Shown: piece after piece, positions 16,643 through 23,955 of the stretch
Layout of the letters: every line of letters starts with the position of its first letter
How positions within the stretch are numbered: position 1 is the first letter of the stretch
Source: JAGXLC01 sp964461045
GTDB taxonomy: Bacteria; Bacteroidota; Bacteroidia; Bacteroidales; UBA12077
Assembly: GCA_964461045.1 (NCBI GenBank)
Contig: CAYWSJ010000049.1
Span: 1-25,059 of the forward strand
DNA: 25,059 nucleotides
Reading direction: 5' to 3'
Position numbers and translations under genes: made by a program
Notes under the pieces: model-generated
Database searches by the model: none
Seen by the model: the letters and a program-made list of their open reading frames with translations, nothing else
Told to the model about the DNA's origin: nothing

Positions 16643-17563
16643 TTAATCTTTTGATACAAGGTTTTTAAGGGCTCCTTCTAACCCGGGATATTTAAAATCG
16701 AATCCTTTTTCCTGCAACTTTTTGGGAATAACTTTTTGTCCCTTTAAAATGGCCTCTTTTGCCATATCTCCCATGATCATCTTCAGAAGCCACCCGGGAA
16801 TTTTAAACCAAAGAGGTTTTCTCAGCACTTTCGCCAGAATTTTAGCAAATGTTTTCATCCTGACAGGTTCAGGGGCTGTCAGGTTATAATACCCATTAGA
16901 TTGTTCATCTTCCAGTAACTTTATTATGGCATTGATCTCATCTTCAATATGAATCCATGATATCCATTGTTTGCCAGAACCAGGATATGCTCCGGTAAAA
17001 AGGCGGAAAGGTTTAATCATTTTGGGTAGAAAACCTCCCTCATTTCCAAGCACTACTCCGCTTCTTATAAAAACTTTTCTGGTATTGTCTTCTTCCACAT
17101 TTCTAACAGATTCCTCCCACTGGCGGGTGACCATTGGCATAAAACCTTCTCCGTTGGGTGATTCTTCTGTAAATTTTTCCGTTTCGCTGAATCCGTAATA
17201 TCCTATAGCTGATGCCTGGATGAGCAGGTAAGGTTTTTCATGACTTTGTTTCAGAGCAAAAGAAATGGCTTTTCCTATGTTTACCCTGCTTGATAGAATT
17301 TTTCGTTTCTGATGGCTGGTCCATCTTCTGCCTGCAAGGTTCTCTCCGGCTAAGTTTATGACAACTTCTACTTTGTGCGCAAATTCCTGTAATATAATGT
17401 AATCATCAGTTTTCCATTGTTGAATATATACACGATCTCCGAATAATTTACTTGCTTTTGCATGATTGCGGGTAAAAACAGTAACCTGGTGTTCTTCTTC
17501 CAATAACCTATTAACCAGGTTTCTCCCGATAAATCCTGTTGCTCCAATAATTAGTACTTTCAT
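16643..17563 (-). CDS. TIGR01777-family NAD(P)-dependent epimerase-like protein (YfcH/SulA type)
   Basis: This 306-residue extended-SDR-like protein has an N-terminal Rossmann motif GATGFIG (7-13), VVINLAGENLAGRRW (about 87-101), and the C-terminal GxLGdMAxEaiLkGQKVIPKKLQEKGF-like segment (MIMGDMAKEAILKGQKVIP) that defines TIGR01777. The enzymatic activity of the family is not settled. It starts 1 bp after the photolyase stop, so it is translated from the same message; in many bacteria the family is found next to photolyases. A role in the light/UV response is an inference from the position. Confidence 0.9.
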   Translation of the reverse strand: MKVLIIGATGFIGRNLVNRLLEEEHQVTVFTRNHAKASKLFGDRVYIQQWKTDDYIILQEFAHKVEVVINLAGENLAGRRWTSHQKRKILSSRVNIGKAISFALKQSHEKPYLLIQASAIGYYGFSETEKFTEESPNGEGFMPMVTRQWEESVRNVEEDNTRKVFIRSGVVLGNEGGFLPKMIKPFRLFTGAYPGSGKQWISWIHIEDEINAIIKLLEDEQSNGYYNLTAPEPVRMKTFAKILAKVLRKPLWFKIPGWLLKMIMGDMAKEAILKGQKVIPKKLQEKGFDFKYPGLEGALKNLVSKD

Positions 17564-17564
17564 A

Positions 17565-18890
17565 TTATTCCTGTTTTAAAGCTTTTTTATAAGTTTTTAA
17601 TGCTCTTTCACGAGCATGTTTATGATCTGTAATAGGTGCCGGATACCTGTCTGTATCTTTTTCAGGCACCCATTTATTTATATATTTTAATGACGGGTCA
17701 AATCTTTCAGTTTGTCTGTAAGGATTAAAAATCCTGAAATAGGGTGCTGCATCGCAGCCTGAACCTGCAGCCCACTGCCAGCCTCCGTTGTTGGAACTAA
17801 GTTCATAGTCCAGCAATTTTTCTGCAAAATAGCTTTCTCCCCACCGCCAGTCAATTAGTAAATGTTTTGTCAGAAATGAAGCAGTAATCATTCTTAATCG
17901 GTTGTGCATGTAGCCTGTTTGATTCAACTCTCTCATACCGGCATCTACAATTGGGTAACCAGTTTCTCCTTTACACCATGCTTCGAATTCTTCTTCATTG
18001 TTTCTCCATTCAATATTATCATAGGCTTTTTTGAAGGATTGATCGATAACCCTGGGAAAAAACCAGAGAATCATCATGTAAAAATCCCGCCATATTAATT
18101 CGTTCAGCCAGGTTTCATTCCATTGAAATGCCTTTCTGAAAGCTTCCCGAATGCTTAAGGTTCCAAACCTGAAGTGAATACTAAGCTTTGAGGTTCCATT
18201 AATTGCCGGATAGTCTCGGGTATTGTGATAGTTTCTAATAAGGTTTTCATCGAATAAACGTTCCGGAATGTTGTACCTGGTTGCTTCAAAGCCAATCTCT
18301 TTAAGTGTAGGCATTATAAAACCATGTGTTTTTATGAAGTTCTCTGAGTATTTATCTGCCGGATATTCCCCAAGCTCTTGTCCGGTGTGTTTTTCTTTCC
18401 ATTTCTTCATATATGGCGTGAACACAGTGTAAGGCTTCTCATTTTTTTTTAATATGTCATCCTTCTCGGCAATAACCTGGTCCTTAAAAGTATGAACCTG
18501 AATCCCATTGTGTTCCAGGAAATTTTTTATTGCCTTATCTCTGTCCGTAGCATAAGGTTCATAATCTCTGTTATAGAATACGTGACTGACAGAGTATTGT
18601 TCAATTAACTTTTTAAAAACTGAAATAGGTTTCCCTTTTTCTACAAGGAATACAGAACCTGCTTTTTGTATTTTGTTCTGAAGTGTTTGTATTTCCCGGT
18701 AAATAAAATTTACACGAGGGTCTGACGAATCCAGGTGATCCAGGATGTCAGTATCAAATATGAACAATGGCAGCACATTGGGATGATCTTTTAAGGCATA
18801 GTACAGACCTTTGTTGTCATTCAGCCTGAGGTCTCTTCTAAACCAGAAAATCGTGAGATTCTTGTGAGTTGTTTGTACCTGTTCATTCAT
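17565..18890 (-). CDS. phr: Cryptochrome/photolyase family protein, probably deoxyribodipyrimidine photolyase
   Basis: A 441-residue FAD flavoprotein that uses blue light to split pyrimidine dimers. The N-terminal antenna domain begins TIFWFRRDLRLNDN; the FAD-binding C-terminal half shows LIWRDFYMMILWFFP, GYPIVDAGMRELNQTGYMHNRLRM, FLTKHLLIDWRWGESYFAEKLLDYELSSNNGGWQW and CDAAPYFRIFNPYRQ. Tryptophans suitable for the electron chain are in WRWGESYF and GGWQW. Length and motifs fit a class I CPD photolyase, though a cryptochrome is possible. The frame is open to a GTG at 18926, but the ATG at 18890 is preferred. It is divergent from the MerR-B12 regulator. Confidence 0.93.
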   Translation of the reverse strand: MNEQVQTTHKNLTIFWFRRDLRLNDNKGLYYALKDHPNVLPLFIFDTDILDHLDSSDPRVNFIYREIQTLQNKIQKAGSVFLVEKGKPISVFKKLIEQYSVSHVFYNRDYEPYATDRDKAIKNFLEHNGIQVHTFKDQVIAEKDDILKKNEKPYTVFTPYMKKWKEKHTGQELGEYPADKYSENFIKTHGFIMPTLKEIGFEATRYNIPERLFDENLIRNYHNTRDYPAINGTSKLSIHFRFGTLSIREAFRKAFQWNETWLNELIWRDFYMMILWFFPRVIDQSFKKAYDNIEWRNNEEEFEAWCKGETGYPIVDAGMRELNQTGYMHNRLRMITASFLTKHLLIDWRWGESYFAEKLLDYELSSNNGGWQWAAGSGCDAAPYFRIFNPYRQTERFDPSLKYINKWVPEKDTDRYPAPITDHKHARERALKTYKKALKQE

Positions 18891-18992
18891 AAGTTGAAGA
18901 TAAAAATAAAATACTAAATATCTCACCAGAGATAATAATTGTTACAAAAAATATTGCGATTGGTTGTTGAAAAGAATTTGTTTCTCAAAATA

Positions 18993-19021
18993 TTGGAATT
19001 TCGCGTAGTTTCTTATATTTG
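18993..19021 (+). promoter_or_regulatory. Promoter of the MerR-type regulator gene
   Basis: TTG at 18993-18995, an 18-bp spacer and TATATTTG at 19014-19021 make an excellent TTG-N17-23-TAnnTTTG promoter. The expected start near 19027 leaves a leader of about 80 nt, and a TGTTTAA word (19025-19031) lies over that start point. Confidence 0.65.
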
Positions 19022-19047
19022 CTATGTTTAATTAATTCTTATTTTTT

Positions 19048-19068
19048 TTAAACATTGTAACTGTTTAA
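19048..19068. promoter_or_regulatory. Candidate operator dyad TTAAACA-N7-TGTTTAA
   Basis: The two 7-bp arms (19048-19054 and 19062-19068) are perfect inverted copies. A dyad of about 20 bp fits the size of MerR-family operators. The same word also occurs at 19025-19031 and inverted at 19097-19103, and again before the ECF sigma gene (20137-20143, 20337-20346). Binding by the adjacent regulator is inference. Confidence 0.45.
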
Positions 19069-19108
19069 TTGTTGAACAGATGATTATTATTTTAACTTAA
19101 ACAAGGTT

Positions 19109-19990
19109 ATGTCAAAATATTCAATTAGAGAACTTGAAAGATTATCGGGCATAAAAGCGCATACAATAAGGATTTGGGAAAAGAGATATAATGTGATTGA
19201 ACCAAGCCGGACAGATACCAACATAAGGTATTACTCAGATGAGGATTTGAAAAAATTGTTGAATATAGCTATTCTGAACCGAAAAGGGATGCGTATATCA
19301 GATATTGCCAATATGAAGGAAAAAGAGCTCGCCAAAAAGGTAATGGAGTTCAGCTATAATTCAAGGGATGTGGAAAGCCAGATTGAGCAAATGGTTATTG
19401 CAATGGTGGATTTAGATGAATCTAAATTTAACCAGCTTCTGAATACTGCTATTATGCATGATGGCTTCGAAAAAGCAATCATTAATATTATATTCCCTTT
19501 CTTCGAAAAAATTGGAATTCTTTGGCAGACAAATTCTATTAATCCGGCCCAAGAGCACTTCGTATCTAACTTATTCCGGCAGAAATTAATGGTTGCCATA
19601 GACAATTTAATGATTCCTGATAAAGAAGGGGCTAAAAAATTTGTTCTTTTTCTTCCGGAAAATGAATTTCATGAATTGGGACTTCTGTTTTATAATTATT
19701 TGATAAAGAAAGCGGGTCACAGTGTAATTTATCTTGGAACTTCTGTTCCTGTTGAAGACCTGGAGATGACAGTTAAAAAGATAAAGCCAGATTACCTGTT
19801 TACAGCCATAACTGCAGCGTTAGACGGAGAAGAGCTGGAGAAATATATTAAAGATCTTTCTATTAAATTTGAGAGTCAAAAAGTTTTTGTGGCAGGAATG
19901 AAAATGTATCACAACAGCTTTTCTCTTCCTGAGAATGTAGAACAAGTAAATTCTCCTTTTGAATTTAGCCAGGAATTAAACAGAATTTAA
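19109..19990 (+). CDS. MerR-family regulator with cobalamin-binding domain, CarH/LitR-like
   Basis: This 293-residue regulator has an N-terminal MerR winged helix (about 3-70): YSIRELERLSGIKAHTIRIWEKRY and IRYYSDEDL. A helical-bundle cap follows and then a B12-binding Rossmann-like domain. W139-x9-E149-H150 matches the W-x9-EH signature that packs on adenosylcobalamin in CarH. E186-x-H188-x-x-G191 matches the axial-histidine motif. The later SxL and GG parts of the B12 signature are relaxed (TAI and AG). In CarH/LitR proteins, darkness keeps a DNA-bound tetramer that light breaks. Divergence from a photolyase and an ECF gene downstream support a light-sensing role here. A rho-independent terminator follows the gene. 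Confidence 0.88.
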   Translation: MSKYSIRELERLSGIKAHTIRIWEKRYNVIEPSRTDTNIRYYSDEDLKKLLNIAILNRKGMRISDIANMKEKELAKKVMEFSYNSRDVESQIEQMVIAMVDLDESKFNQLLNTAIMHDGFEKAIINIIFPFFEKIGILWQTNSINPAQEHFVSNLFRQKLMVAIDNLMIPDKEGAKKFVLFLPENEFHELGLLFYNYLIKKAGHSVIYLGTSVPVEDLEMTVKKIKPDYLFTAITAALDGEELEKYIKDLSIKFESQKVFVAGMKMYHNSFSLPENVEQVNSPFEFSQELNRI

Positions 19991-20036
19991 TTCTAAACAA
20001 ACAAATCTTCAAGTTTTTCATATACAGATATTTAGT

Positions 20037-20065
20037 AGAGTTTTTTCAAATAAGGCTCTTTTTTT
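20037..20065 (+). terminator. Rho-independent terminator after the MerR gene
   Basis: AGAGTTTT (20037-20044) pairs with AAGGCTCT (20052-20059), including two G-T pairs, over a 7-nt loop, and runs into seven T residues. It separates merR from the ECF gene, so the two are transcribed independently. Confidence 0.6.
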
Positions 20066-20130
20066 ATTTTGCTATTTCAATAAGATATTAAGACCTTAAT
20101 GTCCTATTAATGAGGGATTATAGAAGGCTG

Positions 20131-20138
20131 TATTTTTG
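20131..20138 (+). promoter_or_regulatory. Possible distal promoter box for the ECF sigma gene
   Basis: TATTTTTG fits TAnnTTTG and runs into TTTAAC, giving the same TTTGTTTAA composite as the proximal promoter. No clear TTG lies upstream at the right distance, so this may be a regulator site rather than an active promoter. Confidence 0.3.
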
Positions 20139-20305
20139 TTTAACTTTTCATACTCAAAACTTAGATAAAATTAAACTTAACACAAAAATTTTTTTTATTT
20201 ATATTAAATTATATTTAAAGATCTTAAAGTATTATTGTACGGTAAAATTAGGCTATGTCGTTATTTAGAATCATCCAATTATCTAGATATTTTCCTGCTC
20301 AAAAA

Positions 20306-20348
20306 TTTGGACTCATGTTTATTGATTTTGTATATTTGTTTAAACAAA
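20306..20348 (+). promoter_or_regulatory. Proximal promoter of the ECF sigma gene with overlapping palindrome
   Basis: TTTG (20306-20309), a 21-bp spacer and TATATTTG (20331-20338) form a housekeeping-type promoter. A perfect 14-bp palindrome TTTGTTTAAACAAA (20335-20348) overlaps the -7 box and the expected start point. A protein bound there would block the promoter. Confidence 0.55.
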
Positions 20349-20384
20349 AATGATAATAATAAAAACAACAAAAACCAAATAACT

Positions 20385-20897
20385 ATGACTGCACTAGAAT
20401 TTAACAAACAACTGATCAATCTGGAAGATAAACTTGAAAGATTTGCATATAGTTTAACTTCTAATCACGAAGAAGCTAAAGATCTCCTGCAGGAAACTTA
20501 CTATAAAGCCTTGGCAAACAGGGATAAGTTTATTGGTCATTCAAACCTGAAAGCATGGACTTTTACAATTATGAAAAATACTTTCATTAATAATTATCGT
20601 AAGAAACAAAAGCAAAATACACACAATGATCAAACTGATAATAATTATTTTATTAATCAGTCTGAAGATAAGAGTCCAATAGAACCTGACAGCGAATACG
20701 CAATTATAGAAATTAACAAGAGCATTGAAGAGCTATCAGATGAATTCCGGATTCCTTTTAAGATGTTCCTGTCAGGTTACAAATACAAAGAAATTGCTGG
20801 TCATCTTGATTTAAAAATAGGAACAGTGAAAAGCAGGATATTCTTTACCCGAAAGAAATTATCTGAAAAATTAAAAGGTTATTCCAGCTTCAATTAA
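20385..20897 (+). CDS. ECF-type RNA polymerase sigma factor
   Basis: A 170-residue group IV sigma factor. Region 2 is at about 15-75 (HEEAKDLLQETYYKALANRDKF, then NLKAWTFTIMKNTFINNYRK), and region 4 with its HTH at about 115-165 (YKYKEIAGHLDLKIGTVKSRIFFTRKKL). The open frame begins at 20235, but the 50 extra codons are low-complexity A/T sequence; the ATG at 20385 starts the conserved part. No anti-sigma gene is adjacent on either side. Its promoter carries the palindrome described at 20335-20348, so transcriptional control by the upstream MerR/B12 protein is plausible. A strong terminator ends the unit before era. Confidence 0.92.
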   Translation: MTALEFNKQLINLEDKLERFAYSLTSNHEEAKDLLQETYYKALANRDKFIGHSNLKAWTFTIMKNTFINNYRKKQKQNTHNDQTDNNYFINQSEDKSPIEPDSEYAIIEINKSIEELSDEFRIPFKMFLSGYKYKEIAGHLDLKIGTVKSRIFFTRKKLSEKLKGYSSFN

Positions 20898-20924
20898 TAT
20901 ATAATTATCAATAATCAATGAATG

Positions 20925-20956
20925 AAGAGGCTATTTTTTTAAGTAGCCTCTTTTTT
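20925..20956 (+). terminator. Rho-independent terminator after the ECF sigma gene
   Basis: AAGAGGCTA (20925-20933) pairs perfectly with TAGCCTCTT (20944-20952) over a 10-nt loop, and the T-tract runs to 20956. It lies 28 bp after the stop codon. Confidence 0.88.
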
Positions 20957-20988
20957 ATAAGTTGATTTTTCTGCATAAAGAAATCTTA

Positions 20989-21017
20989 TTGATGCATTGA
21001 AAATTATATTATTTTTG
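20989..21017 (+). promoter_or_regulatory. Promoter of era
   Basis: TTG (20989-20991), an 18-bp spacer and TATTTTTG (21010-21017) match the Bacteroidota promoter pattern. Transcription would start near 21023, about 20 nt before the ATG. Confidence 0.55.
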
Positions 21018-21044
21018 TAGCCATTTTTACTAATAAATTAACAA

Positions 21045-21926
21045 ATGGCACATAAATCAGGGTTTGTAAATATAATAGGAAATCCCAATGTGGGAAAATC
21101 CACATTAATGAATGAATTTGTCGGGGAGAAATTGTCGATTATTACTTCAAAGGCTCAGACTACCAGGCATAGGATAATGGGAATAGTAAGCGGAGAGGAT
21201 TTTCAGATTGTTTACTCAGATACACCTGGAATTCTTAAACCTAATTATCGTCTGCAGGAAAAAATGTTGCGGTTTATTGATTTGGCGCTTGAAGATGCCG
21301 ATATTATACTTTATGTGACTGATGTTAAAGAAAAATATGATAAGAATAAGAAATATATTGAAAAATTAAAGAGGGCTAAAATTCCAATTATACTGGTAAT
21401 AAACAAAATAGACCTGGCCACACAGGAAGAGGTGGAATCTATTATCAACCAATGGGAGATGGAATTACCTGATGCCAAAATACTGGCAGTTTCTGCTATT
21501 AAAAAGTTTAACCTGGAATCTGTTTTTGATCAGATACTGGAAAAATTGCCTGAAAATCCACCGTTTTATTCAAAAGATGCCTTAACAGATAAACCTGAGC
21601 GGTTTTTTGTTTCGGAAATTATCAGGGAAAAAATATTTATCAATTATAAGCAGGAAATTCCATATTCTACAGAAGTACAAATTGAAGAATTTAAAGAGGA
21701 AGATAAAATACTCAATATTCGTGCAAATATATTTGTGATGCGTAAAAGTCAGAGGGGAATAATTCTTGGCAAACAGGGAAGAGCAATTAAGAAAGTTGGA
21801 ATTCAAGCACGCGAAGACCTGGAGTCTATTTACGATAAGAAGGTGTTTTTGGAACTCTATGTTAAAGTAAATACAGATTGGCGTGAAAAAGAAGGTTTTT
21901 TAAGGGCATCCGGGTATAATAATTAA
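21045..21926 (+). CDS. era: GTPase Era
   Basis: This essential GTPase binds the 3' end of 16S rRNA and helps mature the 30S subunit. The 293-residue product has G1 GNPNVGKST (12-20), the switch region AQTTRHRIMG, G3 DTPG, G4 NKID and a C-terminal KH RNA-binding domain with GKQGRAIKKVG. All GTP-binding motifs are intact and the length is typical. It begins a transcription unit era - small helical protein - der, with 11 bp to the next gene. Confidence 0.96.
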   Translation: MAHKSGFVNIIGNPNVGKSTLMNEFVGEKLSIITSKAQTTRHRIMGIVSGEDFQIVYSDTPGILKPNYRLQEKMLRFIDLALEDADIILYVTDVKEKYDKNKKYIEKLKRAKIPIILVINKIDLATQEEVESIINQWEMELPDAKILAVSAIKKFNLESVFDQILEKLPENPPFYSKDALTDKPERFFVSEIIREKIFINYKQEIPYSTEVQIEEFKEEDKILNIRANIFVMRKSQRGIILGKQGRAIKKVGIQAREDLESIYDKKVFLELYVKVNTDWREKEGFLRASGYNN

Positions 21927-21937
21927 AAAAGAAATTC

Positions 21938-22282
21938 ATGAAAGAACTGGAAAAGAACACATATATTTTTTCAGTAGAGGCAATTGGATTTGCCAAAACA
22001 CTGGAAAAAAAGGAAGAGTTAAAGGATAAGGCTGGGATATTGAAAAATTTAGCAGGTAATACTTACAAAAAATTTGCTGATGCCCGGCAGGCTGAAGAAA
22101 CAAAGTCTTTTGCTAATTTCCTTCGCGAGAGTTATAAAAATGCCTGTGAAGCAAAAAAGTTGCTGGAAGAAATTCATATTGATGGAAACAGCGAATTAGA
22201 AAATCAACAAGAGGGGTTGATAAAAAAAATAAAGATCATTGTTTCCGGGATGGATGATATTACAAAAAAATTAATTTATTAG
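21938..22282 (+). CDS. Small four-helix-bundle-like protein between era and der
   Basis: A 114-residue, wholly helical, Lys/Glu-rich protein. The segment around residues 45-75 (NTYKKFADARQAEETKSFANFLRESYKNACEAKKLLEE) has the spacing of the 'four helix bundle protein' family related to proteins encoded in 23S rRNA intervening sequences, in which an A-R-S-x-x-x-F motif precedes the A-E-x-E-x-W-L helix, but the match is loose. No signal peptide is present. It is squeezed between two ribosome-assembly GTPases, 11 bp after era and 1 bp before der, so it is certainly co-expressed with them. A ribosome- or RNA-linked role is only a guess from this context. Confidence 0.6.
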   Translation: MKELEKNTYIFSVEAIGFAKTLEKKEELKDKAGILKNLAGNTYKKFADARQAEETKSFANFLRESYKNACEAKKLLEEIHIDGNSELENQQEGLIKKIKIIVSGMDDITKKLIY

Positions 22283-22283
22283 T

Positions 22284-23591
22284 ATGACAAAGGATACCGT
22301 TGCAATAGTGGGTCGTCCGAATGTGGGTAAATCCACTCTTTTTAATCGCCTGACAGAAACACGGAAAGCTATTGTTGACGAAGCAAGCGGGGTTACACGT
22401 GATCGTCATTATGGTGAAGTAGAATGGGAAGGTATGATTTTCCGTATTGTAGATACCGGAGGCTATGTAAAAAATACAGATGATGTTTTTGAAAAAGAGA
22501 TTAAAAAGCAGGTTGACCTGGCGATTAATGAAGCGACTGTTATTCTTTTCGTGGTTGATGTAGTAAGTGGTATTACTGATCTGGATGAATCTGTAGCCGA
22601 CCTGCTTAGAAGAACTGAAAAAAAGGTAATCCCGGTTGTTAATAAAGTGGATAACCAGAATCGGGGGTACGAAGCCAGCGAATTCTACAGCTTGGGACTT
22701 GGGGAATTATACCCTTTGTCGTCATTGCATGGTTCAGGAACCAGTGATTTGCTGGATGAAATAATTAAATACCTGGATCAGGACACCAAGGAAGAGACAT
22801 TTGAAATCCCACGTTATGCAGTGGTGGGAAGACCAAATGTCGGAAAATCTTCTCTGATAAACAGTTTGATAGGTGAAGAGAGAAACATTGTTACTCCTGT
22901 TTCCGGTACCACAAGAGATTCAATCTATACAAGGTACACAAAATATGAGCATGATTTTTACCTGGTCGATACGGCCGGACTAAGAAAAAAAGGAAAGGTG
23001 AGGGAAAATCTTGAGTTTTATTCTGTGATGCGTTCAATACGAACCATCGAGAATGCCGATGTGTGCCTTCTCATGATCGATGCTACCAGGCCTATCGAAT
23101 CACAGGATATTAACATCTTCAAACTGATCAAAAACAACCGTCGGGGTGTGGTAATTCTTGTTAACAAATGGGACCTGATTGATAAAGACCATAATACGGC
23201 CAAACAATATACAAAGGAGATAAAGAAAAGGATTTCACCCTTCCAGGATGTTCCCATTCTTTTTGTTTCTGCCCTTCATAAACAGAGAATTCATAAGGTA
23301 CTGCAGGTAGCCCAACAGGTGTTTGAGAACCGAATAAGAAAAGTGCAGACAGCAAAACTTAATAAAGTAATCAGTGATGCCGTGAAAGATTACTTTCCGC
23401 CTTCTGTACAGGGAAGATACATTAAGATCAAGTACGCCACCCAACTCAAAACACATGCACCTTCATTTGCCTTTTTCTGTAATTATCCACAGCACATAAA
23501 AGAGCCTTACAAACGCTACCTGGAGAACGTTATCCGCAAAAATTTCGATTTTTCTGGAGTTCCGATTAATGTTTATTGCCGCAAGAAATAG
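22284..23591 (+). CDS. der: Ribosome biogenesis GTPase Der
   Basis: Der (EngA) has two tandem GTPase domains and acts in 50S subunit assembly. The 435-residue product carries P-loop 1 GRPNVGKST (10-18) with DTGG and NKVD (120-123), P-loop 2 GRPNVGKSS (182-190) with DTAGLRKKGK and NKWD, and a C-terminal KH-like domain from about 350 (NKVISDAVKDYFPPSVQGR to the FSGVPINVYCRKK end). Length and motifs are normal. The ATG is 1 bp after the previous stop. No classic terminator follows; instead a branched inverted repeat lies at 23605-23655. Confidence 0.96.
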   Translation: MTKDTVAIVGRPNVGKSTLFNRLTETRKAIVDEASGVTRDRHYGEVEWEGMIFRIVDTGGYVKNTDDVFEKEIKKQVDLAINEATVILFVVDVVSGITDLDESVADLLRRTEKKVIPVVNKVDNQNRGYEASEFYSLGLGELYPLSSLHGSGTSDLLDEIIKYLDQDTKEETFEIPRYAVVGRPNVGKSSLINSLIGEERNIVTPVSGTTRDSIYTRYTKYEHDFYLVDTAGLRKKGKVRENLEFYSVMRSIRTIENADVCLLMIDATRPIESQDINIFKLIKNNRRGVVILVNKWDLIDKDHNTAKQYTKEIKKRISPFQDVPILFVSALHKQRIHKVLQVAQQVFENRIRKVQTAKLNKVISDAVKDYFPPSVQGRYIKIKYATQLKTHAPSFAFFCNYPQHIKEPYKRYLENVIRKNFDFSGVPINVYCRKK

Positions 23592-23604
23592 ATTGTATTA
23601 TTCC

Positions 23605-23655
23605 TTTTTCTTCGCAGCGAATGCCTTGCTGGTATTAAATGATACCGAAGAAAAA
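23605..23655. other. Branched (three-way junction) inverted repeat downstream of der
   Basis: The outer arms TTTTTCTTCG (23605-23614) and CGAAGAAAAA (23646-23655) pair perfectly. Inside are two consecutive small hairpins with no unpaired bases between them: CAGC/GCTG (23615-23618/23628-23631) and GTAT/ATAC (23632-23635/23642-23645). It is 13 bp after the der stop and could be an mRNA 3'-end structure or a mobile-element end. Confidence 0.5.
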
Positions 23656-23874
23656 ACACACGCAACCGCAAAAAGACAATTTTCTTTGCAATTTGTAAAG
23701 ACAGGAAAATTTGATAAAAAGTTTGGCAACTGTTAAATCAGTTTTATGATCGGCGGCAGGAAGCCGATTGTGAAGTGATTTTCGATTACATAGAGATTCT
23801 GTCCTGCCTTCATTTGAGCCAGTTAAAGAAATGCTCGACTTGATTGATGAAGATATAAAAAACCTACTATAAAA
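23639..23874 (+). pseudogene. Possible decayed transposase remnant
   Basis: Reading from the ATG at 23639 gives IPKKKHTQPQKDNFLCNL then a stop. Other frames give GGRKPIVK and, near the end, PSFEPVKEMLDLIDEDIKNLL before a stop. The spacing of a His/Gln-rich start, a GGRKP motif and a C-terminal Asp-rich helix recalls IS5/IS1182-type transposases after multiple frameshifts and deletion, but each piece is too short to prove this. The neighbouring MITE makes a mobile origin plausible. Confidence 0.25.
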
Positions 23875-23955
23875 GGCTTTAATACAATATACGGGGGCGC
23901 GTTTCTATTTTTTTTGATTATCAACTTAATCCAAAAAAAATTTGAACATTGGCAT

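Larger units (their letters stand above)
19991..20384. other. 394-bp AT-rich intergenic region upstream of the ECF sigma gene
   Basis: It contains the merR terminator (20037-20065), two TAnnTTTG boxes each followed at once by TTTAA (20131-20143 and 20331-20343), a small ATTAAG-N2-CTTAAT palindrome (20087-20100) and long A/T runs. An in-frame extension of the sigma gene back to 20235 is not coding-like. No other gene is seen; a small RNA from the 20131 promoter cannot be excluded. Confidence 0.5.

Noticed and set aside
20235..20384. N-terminal extension of the ECF sigma factor by 50 codons
   Set aside because: The extension is low-complexity A/T sequence that includes the promoter and palindrome; the conserved region-2 sequence starts at the ATG at 20385.
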